DNA of 33,928 nt from an uncultured Alphaproteobacteria bacterium (GCA_902577905.1 CACHAQ010000016.1:1-33928), one strand, 5' to 3'. Counted from the first letter of the stretch, positions 9,791 through 19,250 are shown. Notes: generated by a model not told the origin, from the letters alone. Numbers and translations are program-made.

Positions 9791-10246
9791 TTGATTAATT
9801 TTGCTAAATATAAAATCTCTAGTTTTTCTCTGTATGTCCAATCGTTTCCCTTTGTATATTTTCTTGAAAATATAATTATTTTTATTAACTTTAATTCCAA
9901 TATACACTAATCCAACTGGCTTTAACTTTGCCCCGCCATTTGGACCTGCTATACCAGTTGTAGAAATACAGATTTTTGTTTTTTCATTTTTATACAGACC
10001 ATTTATCATGTCCTCAGCTACTTCTTTACTTACAGCTCCAAATTTAGAGAGATTAGTTTTTGAAACAGATAAATATTTAGATTTAGCTTTATTTGAATAA
10101 CTAATAATCCCGTAAGAGAAAATTTTTGAAACTCCACTATATTTTGTGATAGTGTTTGCTATTAGCCCACCTGTGCATGACTCAGCAACTGAAATTGAGA
10201 TATTTTTTTTTATTAATTTATCTATAACTTTTTTAATAATAGGCAT
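9782..10246 (-). CDS. pncC: CinA C-terminal-type nicotinamide-nucleotide amidohydrolase
   Basis: The 154-residue protein corresponds to the stand-alone CinA C-terminal domain, which deamidates NMN to nicotinate mononucleotide and so recycles NAD breakdown products. Signatures are SVAESCTGGLIANTIT (about 19-34), FSYGIISYSNKAK, GAVSKEVAEDM and TGIAGPNGGAKLKPVGLVYIG. The nucleotide-processing N-terminal domain of full CinA is absent. It is last in the minus-strand ispDF-pgpA-pncC run and overlaps pgpA by 14 bases. Its 3' end overlaps the 3' end of the convergent COQ10-like gene by 9 bases. Confidence 0.9.
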   Translation of the reverse strand: MPIIKKVIDKLIKKNISISVAESCTGGLIANTITKYSGVSKIFSYGIISYSNKAKSKYLSVSKTNLSKFGAVSKEVAEDMINGLYKNEKTKICISTTGIAGPNGGAKLKPVGLVYIGIKVNKNNYIFKKIYKGKRLDIQRKTRDFIFSKINQLI

Positions 10247-10709
10247 TTACAATATAAAGAATTATTATTGTATATATTCCTGCTATTAAATCATCAAGAA
10301 TTACACCAAAAGCTGATTTAAGTTTCCTATCTACTATGTTGGCTGGAAAAATTTTAAATATATCAAAAAAACGAAACAAAATAAAAATTAGCGCTATTGT
10401 TACATAAGGATTTATTATTTTAATTTGATCATAAAATATTAAAATTAAGTATACTCCTAAGAATTCATCAATAACTATTATTTTTGAGTCATGTGATTGG
10501 TTGTGTGAAGAGAATTTATTAATAAAAAATAAAGATAGTAAAAAGATTACAAAAAAAATAACTACAAATATATCTAAAGAAATAATTTTATATTCAACAA
10601 TAGGAAATAAAATAACTATTGATAAAAAAGATGCAAAGGTTCCTGATGGTATTAATTTAATGTATCCAGCAAAAGATAAAGATACAAAAAAATTAGCTAA
10701 TTTTATCAT
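10233..10709 (-). CDS. pgpA: Phosphatidylglycerophosphatase A
   Basis: PgpA dephosphorylates phosphatidylglycerol phosphate to phosphatidylglycerol at the inner membrane. The 158-residue protein has about four hydrophobic helices. It also has the family's acidic motifs: DSKIIVIDEFLG (usually DPxEIVxDEvvG, about 74-85), FRFFDIFKIFP (about 112-122) and the GVILDDLIAGIY block (about 133-144), whose aspartates are catalytic. It is more AT-rich in codon choice and more Ile/Phe-rich than standard PgpA, but the motifs are intact. It overlaps ispDF by 17 bases and pncC by 14. Confidence 0.9.
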   Translation of the reverse strand: MIKLANFFVSLSFAGYIKLIPSGTFASFLSIVILFPIVEYKIISLDIFVVIFFVIFLLSLFFINKFSSHNQSHDSKIIVIDEFLGVYLILIFYDQIKIINPYVTIALIFILFRFFDIFKIFPANIVDRKLKSAFGVILDDLIAGIYTIIILYIVNAYY

Positions 10710-11832
10710 TTGTTATATGAGCTATTGACTCTGCTGCAATTCCTTCGCCATTACCAATAAAACCAATTTTTTCATTGGTAGTTGCTTTAATAGACACAGA
10801 GCTATTTTTAATTTGAAGTAATGTTGAAATATTTTTAATCATTTTTGAAACATATTTATTAATTTTAGGTTTTTCAGCTATTATATTTATATCTAGATTG
10901 ATAACAGAATAACCTTTTTCTTTAAGTTTATTTCTACAATAAATAATGAACTTAGATGAATCTGCATTTTTCCATTTTTTATTTGTGTTTGGAAAGTGAT
11001 AACCTATGTCTCTCATAGAGAGTGCTCCAAGAATACTATCACAAATTGCATGCAGTACAACGTCCGCATCAGAATGACCAATTAATTTAGAGAAAGGAAT
11101 TTTAATACCACCTAATTTTAATCCATTTTTGGTTTTTTTATCAATTTGATGAATATCATAACCAATACCATATTTTGTTATGGGCTTTCTGTATAAATTA
11201 AATAACTGAATATCTTCTGGGTAAGTAATTTTAATATTATTTTTTTCACCTTTGAGAAAATTTATTTTTATTTTTGACTTTTGTAATAACCCTGCATCAT
11301 CATTAAATTCAAAATTTTTATATTTGATATGTTCTTTTAATATTAAATTATAATTAAAACCCTGAGGTGTTTGTACATTAATTGCTTTTGTTTCCAATTT
11401 ACTTTTCTTTATTAGTTGTCTGTCATTATATTCGACATATGGAATTGCATTAGTATTTTTTCCTAATTTGGATATAATTCTTTTAATTAATTTATTACTA
11501 CATAAAGGACGCGCAGCATCATGTATTAATACATTTTTAATTTTAAATTTTTTTAAATTTTTTAAAGCATTAAAAGATGAAATTTGTCTTGTAATGCCAG
11601 GTTTTGAATAGGTAATTTTTATTTTCTCAGAAACAGCCTTATGATTAAAGTAAGTGTTTTGATATTTTTTATCTATTGAAATATTAATAATATCGAAGTT
11701 TGATAAATCTAAATTTGAAATAAAATAATTTAAAAAATTTGTATTCCCAATTTTTAAGAATTGTTTTGGAATTTTTTGACCAAATCTCTTTCCTTTTCCA
11801 CCAGCTAGAATTACAAGTGCATTTTTCATCAT
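10693..11832 (-). CDS. ispDF: Bifunctional IspD/IspF (MEP isoprenoid pathway)
   Basis: The 379-residue fusion catalyses two non-consecutive steps of the non-mevalonate isoprenoid pathway: CTP-dependent cytidylylation of MEP (IspD) and cyclisation to MEcPP (IspF). The IspD part (about 1-215) has LAGGKGKRFGQKIPKQF, HDAARPL and TPQGF. The IspF part (about 220-379) starts at YGIGYDIHQI, with the Asp and His metal ligands, and carries GHSDADVVLHAICD, DIGYHFPN and KATTNEKIGFIGNGEGIAAE. IspDF fusions are common in Alphaproteobacteria. Two adjacent ATGs (11832 and 11829) are equally possible starts. Confidence 0.96.
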   Translation of the reverse strand: MMKNALVILAGGKGKRFGQKIPKQFLKIGNTNFLNYFISNLDLSNFDIINISIDKKYQNTYFNHKAVSEKIKITYSKPGITRQISSFNALKNLKKFKIKNVLIHDAARPLCSNKLIKRIISKLGKNTNAIPYVEYNDRQLIKKSKLETKAINVQTPQGFNYNLILKEHIKYKNFEFNDDAGLLQKSKIKINFLKGEKNNIKITYPEDIQLFNLYRKPITKYGIGYDIHQIDKKTKNGLKLGGIKIPFSKLIGHSDADVVLHAICDSILGALSMRDIGYHFPNTNKKWKNADSSKFIIYCRNKLKEKGYSVINLDINIIAEKPKINKYVSKMIKNISTLLQIKNSSVSIKATTNEKIGFIGNGEGIAAESIAHITNDKIS

Positions 11833-11844
11833 TTTAATTTATAT

Positions 11845-11852
11845 ATTATACT
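11845..11852. promoter_or_regulatory. Overlapping divergent -10 boxes between ispDF and ntrY
   Basis: The 59-base divergent gap contains a perfect minus-strand TATAAT (11845-11850), 13 bases before the first ispDF ATG. A plus-strand TATACT (11847-11852) sits 39 bases before the ntrY GTG. The -35 regions are weak on both sides. If both are real, the overlapping boxes would make the two promoters mutually exclusive. Confidence 0.33.
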
Positions 11853-11891
11853 GTTTTACTATCATTATTTAAAAACTAACTAAAGTATACA

Positions 11892-14036
11892 GTGTTTAAC
11901 CTATCAAAATTACTTAAATCTATTCATCTTTCAAGATTATCTTTTTATTTTTTAATCTTTTTAATCATATTGAGTTTTTCGATCACATTCTACTTAATGC
12001 TTCCAAATAACGATCTAGTGAAAGATCCAAGAAGACTACAATTTTTTTTATTGGCGGATGTAATTTTTGTCATTTTATTGATATCCATAATTATTAGACA
12101 AATTGTATTGATCTTAGTGAGAAGAAGAAAAAGTTATGATGAATCTCGATTATATATAAAATTTGTAAATTTATTTGCTGCAATGGCTTTAGGACCAGCC
12201 ATTGGTTTAGTTATTATAACATCATTATTCTTTAATTTAGAATTAAGAACTTGGTATGGTGATGCTGTAAGGGATGCGGTTGTAAATTCTAATATTGTAG
12301 CAAGAAATTATGAAAATGAAATACAGGCAGAAATTGTGTCTGATACTCAGTTAATAATGAGAGAAATATTAAAAGTTTCTCAAAACAATGAGGTTAATAT
12401 TCAATCAATTAGAACAGCTTTAAGTGAATTTATTAACTTAAGAACAATTTCAAGTATTTATATTTTTAATACGGAAGGCAACATATATTTAAGTTTAAAA
12501 GATCCTGATAATAAAAATTTTTCAGTGCCATCAAATGAAATATTTAAGATTGTTAATCAAAATCGTGTTTATATTTTTCAATTAAATAAAAATTCTATTA
12601 CAGCTTATAAAAAAATAAATTTTTTAAATGATGTTTACATGCAGGTTAATAGAAATCTAAATACCAATATCTGGGATCATATTAGCGCTACAAAAGAGGC
12701 ATTTGAAATTTATACTATGAAAGAAGAGGAAAGTTCAGGGATTCAAATAACTTATTCAATGATATTTGTTCTTTTTTCCATTTGTTTTATATTAGTGGCT
12801 ATTTTGATTGGATTTAATCTAGCTAGCAATCTTAGTAAACCAATTACAAATTTAATCAAATCAGCGAATAAAATATCAGAAGGGAATTTTGATGCTAAAG
12901 TTAGTGAGGCAGATCAATTTCAAGAGATAAAAGTATTACTATCGTCTTATAATAAAATGATTTCTGAAATTGAGAATAAACAAAATGAGTTAATATCAAA
13001 AAGTCAAGAAGATGAAGAAAAAAGAATTTTTATTGAGGCGATTTTAAGTCTTTTAACAATAGGTGTAATTTCTTTAGATAAAAATTTTAATATTTTGTTA
13101 TATAATAAAACTTTAACAAAACTATTTAGAAGCACTAAAAGTTTTAAAATAAATGAAAATTTTCTATCCTATTTCCCTGAATGGAAAAAAATATTTGAGA
13201 ACTTTGAAACCTCAAATAAAGTATTATTAAATTTTCAATACGATTTTACATTATATGATGATCAGAGGAATTTTAATATTAGAGTCATTAAAGAGATTAA
13301 TGATAATAAAATTGAGGGATATGTTGTTGCCCTAGATGATGCTACATCTTTAATTTTAGCAGAAAAACATGCTGCTTGGTCTGATATAGCAAGAAAGATA
13401 GCACATGAAGTTAAAAATCCTCTTACCCCTATTAAACTTTCTGCTGAAAGAATAGAAAAGAAATTTTTAGATGCAAAAACAGATAAGGAAGATATTTCAC
13501 TTCTAACTAAAACAATATCAAGGCAAGTAGATGATATTGGAAAGTTAGTTGATGAATTTTCATCTTTTGCTAGAATGCCTGAAGCAGAAATTAAGCTTGA
13601 TAACCTATCAAAATGTTTAGAAGAGGCATACCTTTTATATTTCAATACAAGAAAGGATATAAATCTTAATTTAAGTAAACCTGAAAATGATATTTATTTT
13701 CATTTTGACACTCTTCAAATCTCAAGATGTTTCAGTAACTTAATTAAAAATGCTATTGAAGCTGTAGAAAAAATACCTAACCCTGCAGTAGAAGTATTAA
13801 TGGCTACTGATGCTAAAAATATAAAAATTGAAATAAAGGATAATGGCGTGGGAATTGATGAAAAAATGTTGAGTAAAATTTTTGAGCCTTATTTTACTAC
13901 TAAAACAAAAGGAACCGGTCTTGGTCTATCTATTGTAAAAAGAATTATTGAAGATCATGGCGGTAAAATAAAAATTGAGAAAAATAAAAATATGGCAGGA
14001 ACAACATCACTAATTAATTTTGAATACAATGCATAA
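11892..14036 (+). CDS. ntrY: NtrY-type membrane sensor histidine kinase
   Basis: NtrY is the sensor of the alphaproteobacterial NtrYX system, linked in other species to nitrogen metabolism, redox or envelope control. The 714-residue protein has membrane helices at about 17-37, 50-76 and 92-114. An extracytoplasmic region (about 115-285), a fourth helix (about 287-309) and a HAMP linker follow. After a PAS-like region (about 380-480) come the HisKA domain, with phospho-acceptor His505 in IAHEVKNPLTP, and the HATPase domain (NLIKNAIEAVE, DNGVGID, TGLGLSIVKRI). All kinase boxes look intact. The start is a GTG. It overlaps ntrX by 17 bases. Confidence 0.95.
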   Translation: MFNLSKLLKSIHLSRLSFYFLIFLIILSFSITFYLMLPNNDLVKDPRRLQFFLLADVIFVILLISIIIRQIVLILVRRRKSYDESRLYIKFVNLFAAMALGPAIGLVIITSLFFNLELRTWYGDAVRDAVVNSNIVARNYENEIQAEIVSDTQLIMREILKVSQNNEVNIQSIRTALSEFINLRTISSIYIFNTEGNIYLSLKDPDNKNFSVPSNEIFKIVNQNRVYIFQLNKNSITAYKKINFLNDVYMQVNRNLNTNIWDHISATKEAFEIYTMKEEESSGIQITYSMIFVLFSICFILVAILIGFNLASNLSKPITNLIKSANKISEGNFDAKVSEADQFQEIKVLLSSYNKMISEIENKQNELISKSQEDEEKRIFIEAILSLLTIGVISLDKNFNILLYNKTLTKLFRSTKSFKINENFLSYFPEWKKIFENFETSNKVLLNFQYDFTLYDDQRNFNIRVIKEINDNKIEGYVVALDDATSLILAEKHAAWSDIARKIAHEVKNPLTPIKLSAERIEKKFLDAKTDKEDISLLTKTISRQVDDIGKLVDEFSSFARMPEAEIKLDNLSKCLEEAYLLYFNTRKDINLNLSKPENDIYFHFDTLQISRCFSNLIKNAIEAVEKIPNPAVEVLMATDAKNIKIEIKDNGVGIDEKMLSKIFEPYFTTKTKGTGLGLSIVKRIIEDHGGKIKIEKNKNMAGTTSLINFEYNA

Positions 14037-15360
14037 AGTTTTAATTATAGATGATGAAAAAGATATTTGTTTTCTTATTTCAGAAATTTTAAAAGATGAA
14101 AATTATAATACTTTAATTGCACTTAATTCAGATGAAGCAATTAGTAAATTCAATGAAATTAAACCTGATTTAGTTATTTTAGATGTATGGCTATCTAATA
14201 GTAAATTAGACGGTATTGAAATTTTAAAAGAATTCAAATCAATCAATAGCAATATTCCAATTATTATTATAAGTGGTCATGGTACTGTTGATCTTGCAGT
14301 AAAATCTATAAAAAATGGAGCATACGACTTTTTAGAAAAGCCATTCAATAGTGATAAATTAATTATTCTTACTAAGAGAGCAATAGAAAGTTCATCATTA
14401 TTGAGCGAAAATAAAAATTTAAAAGATACCTTAATTCAAAGTATACCACTAATAGGGAAATCAGAATTCATTAAAAAAATTAACAAACATTTAAATGAGC
14501 AGAGTTCAAGTAATTCAAGATTATTAATTGAAGGGCCATTTGGAACAGGAAAAAAACATTTTACAAATTTAATACATCAAAATTCTCAATATAAAGATAA
14601 GCTTCCTATATCAATTGATTTTAAAAAACTTACAAATGAAGCATTGGATAATATGTTTGCGGAAAATAAAAATGCAATTAATGAAAATATTTTTTATCGA
14701 TCAAACAATAATTCACTAATACTACTCAATATTGAAACTCTACCAAATATTTATCAAAAAAAACTTTTAAATTTTTTAGAAAACAAAAAATTTTTTGAAG
14801 ATCTTGATATTAAATTAAATCATAAAATTATTACAATTACTGAGAAAAATTTAGAAATAGAAATTGAAAAGGGTAATTTCATTAAAAGACTATATGATAG
14901 AATTTCAACAGACTTTATAAAATTTAAATCTCTTTCTGACAGGAGAGATGATATTCTTCCTATTCTTGATTTTTATTTAAATGAAAAAAGTGGAGGAAAT
15001 ATAAATTTTAAATTTTCTTCTAAAGCTTTAACTAAGTTACAAATGTATGATTGGCCTGGAAATATATCTCAATTGATAAACTATGTAGAGAAAAGTCTAA
15101 TACTTAATCAAGATCAAAATGTAAAAGAATTGGAGGTCGATGATTTAGCACTTCAAATGGGAGATGACACTGCGTCAAATTCTTCAAATAATTCACTAGA
15201 TTTGTCTTTAAAAGAAGCAAGATCTGAGTTTGAAAAAAATTATTTAATATCGCAAATTAAGAGATTTAATGGTAATATAACAAAAGTTTCTGAGTTTACA
15301 GGAATGGAGAGAACTGCTCTTTATAGAAAGTTTAAATCACTAGATATTAAAGTAGATTAA
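14020..15360 (+). CDS. ntrX: NtrX-type response regulator with degenerate AAA+ domain
   Basis: The 446-residue partner of NtrY has a receiver domain with Asp11/Asp12, phospho-acceptor Asp55 and Lys107, then an NtrC-like AAA+ region and a C-terminal Fis-type helix-turn-helix (about 400-444). Walker A is kept (GPFGTGKK, 172-179). The GAFTGA loop that contacts sigma54 is absent. The Walker B acidic pair is replaced (LLNIE around 235-239 in place of FLDEI). The sensor II arginine is also replaced (NISQL for NVREL, around 348-352). It is therefore probably a DNA-binding regulator acting without sigma54 or ATP hydrolysis. A second in-frame ATG at 14029 is a possible start. Confidence 0.93.
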   Translation: MNTMHKVLIIDDEKDICFLISEILKDENYNTLIALNSDEAISKFNEIKPDLVILDVWLSNSKLDGIEILKEFKSINSNIPIIIISGHGTVDLAVKSIKNGAYDFLEKPFNSDKLIILTKRAIESSSLLSENKNLKDTLIQSIPLIGKSEFIKKINKHLNEQSSSNSRLLIEGPFGTGKKHFTNLIHQNSQYKDKLPISIDFKKLTNEALDNMFAENKNAINENIFYRSNNNSLILLNIETLPNIYQKKLLNFLENKKFFEDLDIKLNHKIITITEKNLEIEIEKGNFIKRLYDRISTDFIKFKSLSDRRDDILPILDFYLNEKSGGNINFKFSSKALTKLQMYDWPGNISQLINYVEKSLILNQDQNVKELEVDDLALQMGDDTASNSSNNSLDLSLKEARSEFEKNYLISQIKRFNGNITKVSEFTGMERTALYRKFKSLDIKVD

Positions 15361-15367
15361 TTAATAA

Positions 15368-16732
15368 ATGAAAACAATTATTTGTGGAGCTGGGGATGTT
15401 GGCTATAGCATAGCTGATAAATTATCACGCGAAAATTTTGAAGTTACTGTTATTGATGAAGACGAAAATAAATTAAGTAAAGTATCTGAAACTTTGGATG
15501 TAAAAACTATAAATGGCATTCCTAGTATGCCATCAGTTTTAGAGAATGCCGGAGCTAATGACTGTGAAATACTGATTGCAGTAACAAAGAGTGATGAAAC
15601 AAATATGGTTACTTGTCAAATTGGCCATTCTTTATTTAAAATTAAAAAGAAAATAGCAAGAATCAGACAACAGGATTATTTAAAAAATGATTGGAAAGAT
15701 TTATATAATGATGAAAATTTTCCAATAGATGCAATAATTTCGCCAGAACAAGAGGTTGCAAAAGGTATATTTAGAAGATTAATCTCTCCAGGAACTATAG
15801 ATATGGTTGAGTTATCTGATAAAAAATTGAAATTAATTGGATTAAAATGTGAAGATAATTTTTTACATTCAGGTCTAACTGTTAGAGAATTATCTCAAAA
15901 ATTTCCTGATTACCTTGCTAACATAATGTTTATATTTAGAGGTGATCAAAAATTTACTGTAAATTCATCTACAAAAATTGAAAAAAAAGATACAATCTTT
16001 TTAGTTGTTGAAACTGACAATTTGACTGATGTTTTATCTGAGTTTGGACATCAAGAGTTACAAGCAAAAAAAGCAGTTGTTATTGGTGGGGGCAACATTG
16101 GATTTTCATTGGCACAATTAATTGAAAGTTCTGAGACTTACATAAAAACTGAATTAATTGAAGCTAACAAAGAACGTGCTGAATTTCTTGCGTCAAATTT
16201 AGAAAATATTACGGTTACATGTGGAGATGGATTAGATAATCAGATACTTGAAGAGGTAAATATATCAGAAGCTGGTTATTGTATATCTATTACTGAAGAT
16301 GATGAAGTTAATATATTATCTTCCCTATTGGCTAAAAGAGCAGGTGCTGAAACATCAATAACTTTGATTAATAATAGTAATTATTCATCTTTGTTATCTA
16401 ATATAGGTGTTGATATGACCATAGATCCAAAAATAATAACAATTTCTAAAATTTTAGAAAAAGTTAGAGGCGTAAAAATAAGAAACGATTATTCAATAGG
16501 CGAAGGTTTTGGAGAAGTAATTGAGGCAGATATTCAGTCAGAATCATTTCTTTGTAATAAAAATCTTAAAGAGTTAGAATTACCAAAAGGTATACGTATT
16601 GGGTCAATTGTGAGAGATAAAAAAATTATAATTCCTAATAGTCAAACTGTTTTTAAAGAGAATGATGATGTTGTTTTTTTTGCTGAAACAAACTGCATAA
16701 AAAAACTAGAGAAACTTTTATCAAAAGTTTAA
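15368..16732 (+). CDS. trkA: Trk potassium-uptake system regulatory subunit TrkA
   Basis: TrkA is the cytoplasmic NAD(H)-binding regulator that gates the TrkH potassium channel. The 454-residue protein contains two RCK units in tandem. Each has a Rossmann fold (GAGDVG at 7-12; a second at about 237-243, GGGNIG) followed by a TrkA-C domain. This two-unit form matches proteobacterial TrkA. It lies 7 bases after ntrX, a linkage of NtrYX with trkA seen across Alphaproteobacteria. No trkH is present in the window. The product is intact and of normal length. Confidence 0.95.
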   Translation: MKTIICGAGDVGYSIADKLSRENFEVTVIDEDENKLSKVSETLDVKTINGIPSMPSVLENAGANDCEILIAVTKSDETNMVTCQIGHSLFKIKKKIARIRQQDYLKNDWKDLYNDENFPIDAIISPEQEVAKGIFRRLISPGTIDMVELSDKKLKLIGLKCEDNFLHSGLTVRELSQKFPDYLANIMFIFRGDQKFTVNSSTKIEKKDTIFLVVETDNLTDVLSEFGHQELQAKKAVVIGGGNIGFSLAQLIESSETYIKTELIEANKERAEFLASNLENITVTCGDGLDNQILEEVNISEAGYCISITEDDEVNILSSLLAKRAGAETSITLINNSNYSSLLSNIGVDMTIDPKIITISKILEKVRGVKIRNDYSIGEGFGEVIEADIQSESFLCNKNLKELELPKGIRIGSIVRDKKIIIPNSQTVFKENDDVVFFAETNCIKKLEKLLSKV

Positions 16733-16736
16733 TCTA

Positions 16737-17582
16737 ATGCCAAATTTTGCTTTTATAAATAACAAATTTGTAAATTTTAAATCTGCAAAAATTCATATAG
16801 AGGATAGAGGATTGCAATTTGCAGATAGCGTTTATGAAGTTATCGCAGTTTTGGAAAATAATTTAATTGATTTAGATTTTCATCTTAAGAGATTAAAATA
16901 TTCTCTTCGTGAATTAGAAATTAAATTTACAATCAATAAAAAAAACCTAAATAATATTTTTCTAAATCTAATAAAAAAAAATAAAACAAGAAATGGAATA
17001 ATATATTTACAAATTACAAGAGGTATTCAGTTTAGAGAACATAAATATCAAAAAAATTTAATCCCAACTTTGATTATATACACAAGAAATAAAATTTTTA
17101 ATTTACCTGGAAAAAAATTTGTAGGAGTAAATACAATTACATTCCAAGATCTTAGATGGAAAAGACGTGATATTAAAACAGTAAATTTACTTCCAAATAT
17201 TATAGCAGCAAACATGGCCAAAAAGAAAAATGCTTATGAAGCAATTTTAATACAAAATGGAAAAGTAACTGAGGGCACATCTTCTAATATTTGGATTATA
17301 AAAAGAAATAATTTAATAACTCATCCAGCTAATTCCGATATTTTAAAAGGAGTAACTAGAACATCTCTTTTAAAAATAATAAAAAAAACTAGCCTTAAAC
17401 TAATTGAAAAACAATTTACCCATAAGCAATTAATTAATGCTGACGAAGTATTTTTAACAAGCTCTGGAAGTTTTATTACTCCTATTTTAAAAATTGATAA
17501 TAAAAAAATAAATAATGGTAAAATTGGCAATATCACATTGAAATTAGCAGAAATGTATACTGAAGCATGTATAAATGGATAA
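16737..17582 (+). CDS. dat: D-amino-acid aminotransferase (class IV, PLP)
   Basis: This fold-type IV aminotransferase probably interconverts D-alanine and D-glutamate with their keto acids, supplying cell-wall D-amino acids or using D-amino acids as nutrients. In the 281-residue protein, Lys147 (RRDIKTVNLLPN) is the PLP lysine and Glu179 (VTEGTSSN) is the conserved PLP-ring glutamate. Arg100 and His102 (QFREHKY) match the Arg-x-His pair that binds the substrate carboxylate in D-amino-acid transaminases, which argues against a branched-chain enzyme. It starts 4 bases after trkA and overlaps the next gene by 8 bases. Confidence 0.88.
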   Translation: MPNFAFINNKFVNFKSAKIHIEDRGLQFADSVYEVIAVLENNLIDLDFHLKRLKYSLRELEIKFTINKKNLNNIFLNLIKKNKTRNGIIYLQITRGIQFREHKYQKNLIPTLIIYTRNKIFNLPGKKFVGVNTITFQDLRWKRRDIKTVNLLPNIIAANMAKKKNAYEAILIQNGKVTEGTSSNIWIIKRNNLITHPANSDILKGVTRTSLLKIIKKTSLKLIEKQFTHKQLINADEVFLTSSGSFITPILKIDNKKINNGKIGNITLKLAEMYTEACING

Positions 17583-18381
17583 TATAAAGCAAGAGGACAT
17601 TGAGGACATTTGTTTTAACGTAAGTCAAAATATCATATTGCCAAAATTTAAAAATTTATCAGAAGATGAAATTAATTATAAAAATGGATCTGATTTAGTA
17701 ACAGCAGCTGATATAGAGGCAGAAAAAGAATTAAAAAAAAATTTGTTAAAAATTTTACCTACTTCAAATTTTATAGGTGAAGAGGAATATTCTAGAAATG
17801 AAAATATATTAAATTTTTATAATGAAGATGCATATTGTTGGACTGTTGACCCAATAGATGGAACAACAAATTTTGCTAATGGTAGAGATAAATTTGCAAT
17901 TATGATAGCCTTAACATTTAAAGAAAAAATTTTACGTTCTTGGATATATAAGCCACTAGAAAAAATTATGTGTTCAGCTATTGTAAATGAAGGGGCTTAT
18001 ATCAATAATAAAAAAATTGTTACAACAGAGGTAAATATAATTGAAGAAACTATAGGGTCGATAAGCACAAAGTATTGGGAGCCAGGATTAAAAGATAAGT
18101 TAAAAACATTTAAAAACATATTCAAAGAAGTTAACTCTTATAGATGCATTGGTTTTGAATATATAGATATAGGTATTGGGATTAGAAATTTTTCTATTTT
18201 ATCAAAACTATCTCCCTGGGATCATATTCCAGGTATTCTTTTTGTTAGAGAAGCAGGTGGTGCCGACATAGATTTTGATAAAAATAAATATGACTTTACA
18301 AAAAAGAATAAGAATTTAATTGTTAGTAATTCAGAAGATTTGAGTTTAAAAATTTTAGAAAAATTTGGAGAAATTTTATGA
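17575..18381 (+). CDS. Inositol-monophosphatase-family phosphatase
   Basis: This is a 268-residue Mg-dependent, Li-sensitive-type phosphatase of the IMPase/FBPase/CysQ superfamily. Metal-ligand motifs are present: DLVTAAD (40-46), GEEE (68-71), WTVDPIDGTTNF (89-100, Asp92 and Asp95) and PWDHIPGILFVREAGG (about 213-228). The substrate could be inositol phosphate, histidinol phosphate, 3'-phosphoadenosine 5'-phosphate or a sugar phosphate, and sequence alone does not decide. It overlaps dat by 8 bases and the downstream dehydrogenase by 4, so it belongs to the same transcript. Confidence 0.88.
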   Translation: MDNIKQEDIEDICFNVSQNIILPKFKNLSEDEINYKNGSDLVTAADIEAEKELKKNLLKILPTSNFIGEEEYSRNENILNFYNEDAYCWTVDPIDGTTNFANGRDKFAIMIALTFKEKILRSWIYKPLEKIMCSAIVNEGAYINNKKIVTTEVNIIEETIGSISTKYWEPGLKDKLKTFKNIFKEVNSYRCIGFEYIDIGIGIRNFSILSKLSPWDHIPGILFVREAGGADIDFDKNKYDFTKKNKNLIVSNSEDLSLKILEKFGEIL

Positions 18382-19250
18382 GTATTAAAAATGTTTCTTT
18401 TATTGGCTTAGGAGTAATGGGTTATCCAATGGCAGGTCATCTTCAAAATAATGGTTATAATGTAACTGTTTATAATAGAACAACTGCTAAGGCAGAAAAA
18501 TGGGTACAAGAATATAAAGGTAGCATGGCTAAAACTCCTGGTGACGCTTCTCAAAACTCTGAAATAGTTTTTATGTGTGTTGGACGCGATGAAGATATTA
18601 TTGAAGTAATGGAAGGTGAGGATGGAATTCTTTCAAAAGTAGCTGAAGGATCGATTATTGTTGATCACACAACAGCTTCTGCAGAGATAGCAAGAAATTA
18701 CTATCAAAAACTTAAAGATAAAAAATTAAGTTTTCTTGATGCACCCGTATCTGGTGGTCAAGCAGGTGCAGAAAATGGTGTTCTCTCTATTATGATAGGT
18801 GGGGATGAAAAAGATTATAATACTGTAAAACCAGTTCTCACATCTTATGGCAAAGCAGTTGAACTTATAGGTCCATCTGGATCTGGTCAAATAGCTAAAA
18901 TGATAAATCAAATTTGTATTGCAGGGTTAGTGCAAGGTTTATCTGAAGCAATGGCTTTTGGAAAAAAAGCGAATGTGGATATGGAAAAGGTTCTTAGCGT
19001 TATATCAAAGGGTGCTGCTCAATCGTGGCAAATGGAAAATAGATATAGAACTATGCTTGATGGAAAGTTTGATTATGGTTTTGCTGTAGATTGGATGCGT
19101 AAGGATTTATCAATATGTTTTAAAGAGGCCGGCAAAAATGGCGCAATACTTCCTGTTACAAAAATAGTTGATAAATATTATGAAGAAGTTCAAAAAAATG
19201 GTGGGAATAGGTTTGATACATCATCCTTAATGACTCTTGTAGACAAATAA
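18378..19250 (+). CDS. Beta-hydroxyacid dehydrogenase (3-hydroxyisobutyrate/tartronate-semialdehyde type)
   Basis: This is a 290-residue NAD(P)-dependent dehydrogenase of the 6-phosphogluconate-dehydrogenase-like family. It has a Rossmann motif GLGVMG (10-15), the substrate-binding DAPVSGG near residue 121 and catalytic Lys174 in GSGQIAKMINQ. Members reduce or oxidise short beta-hydroxyacids such as 3-hydroxyisobutyrate, 2-hydroxy-3-oxopropionate or gamma-hydroxybutyrate, and I cannot choose between these. It is coupled to the phosphatase by an ATGA overlap. Its stop codon directly abuts the ATG of the EamA permease. Confidence 0.88.
   Translation: MSIKNVSFIGLGVMGYPMAGHLQNNGYNVTVYNRTTAKAEKWVQEYKGSMAKTPGDASQNSEIVFMCVGRDEDIIEVMEGEDGILSKVAEGSIIVDHTTASAEIARNYYQKLKDKKLSFLDAPVSGGQAGAENGVLSIMIGGDEKDYNTVKPVLTSYGKAVELIGPSGSGQIAKMINQICIAGLVQGLSEAMAFGKKANVDMEKVLSVISKGAAQSWQMENRYRTMLDGKFDYGFAVDWMRKDLSICFKEAGKNGAILPVTKIVDKYYEEVQKNGGNRFDTSSLMTLVDK

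Noticed and set aside
13262..13645. 127-codon antisense ORF within ntrY
   Set aside because: It lies opposite the conserved kinase domain, has no recognisable motif and is explained as a shadow of the sense codons.
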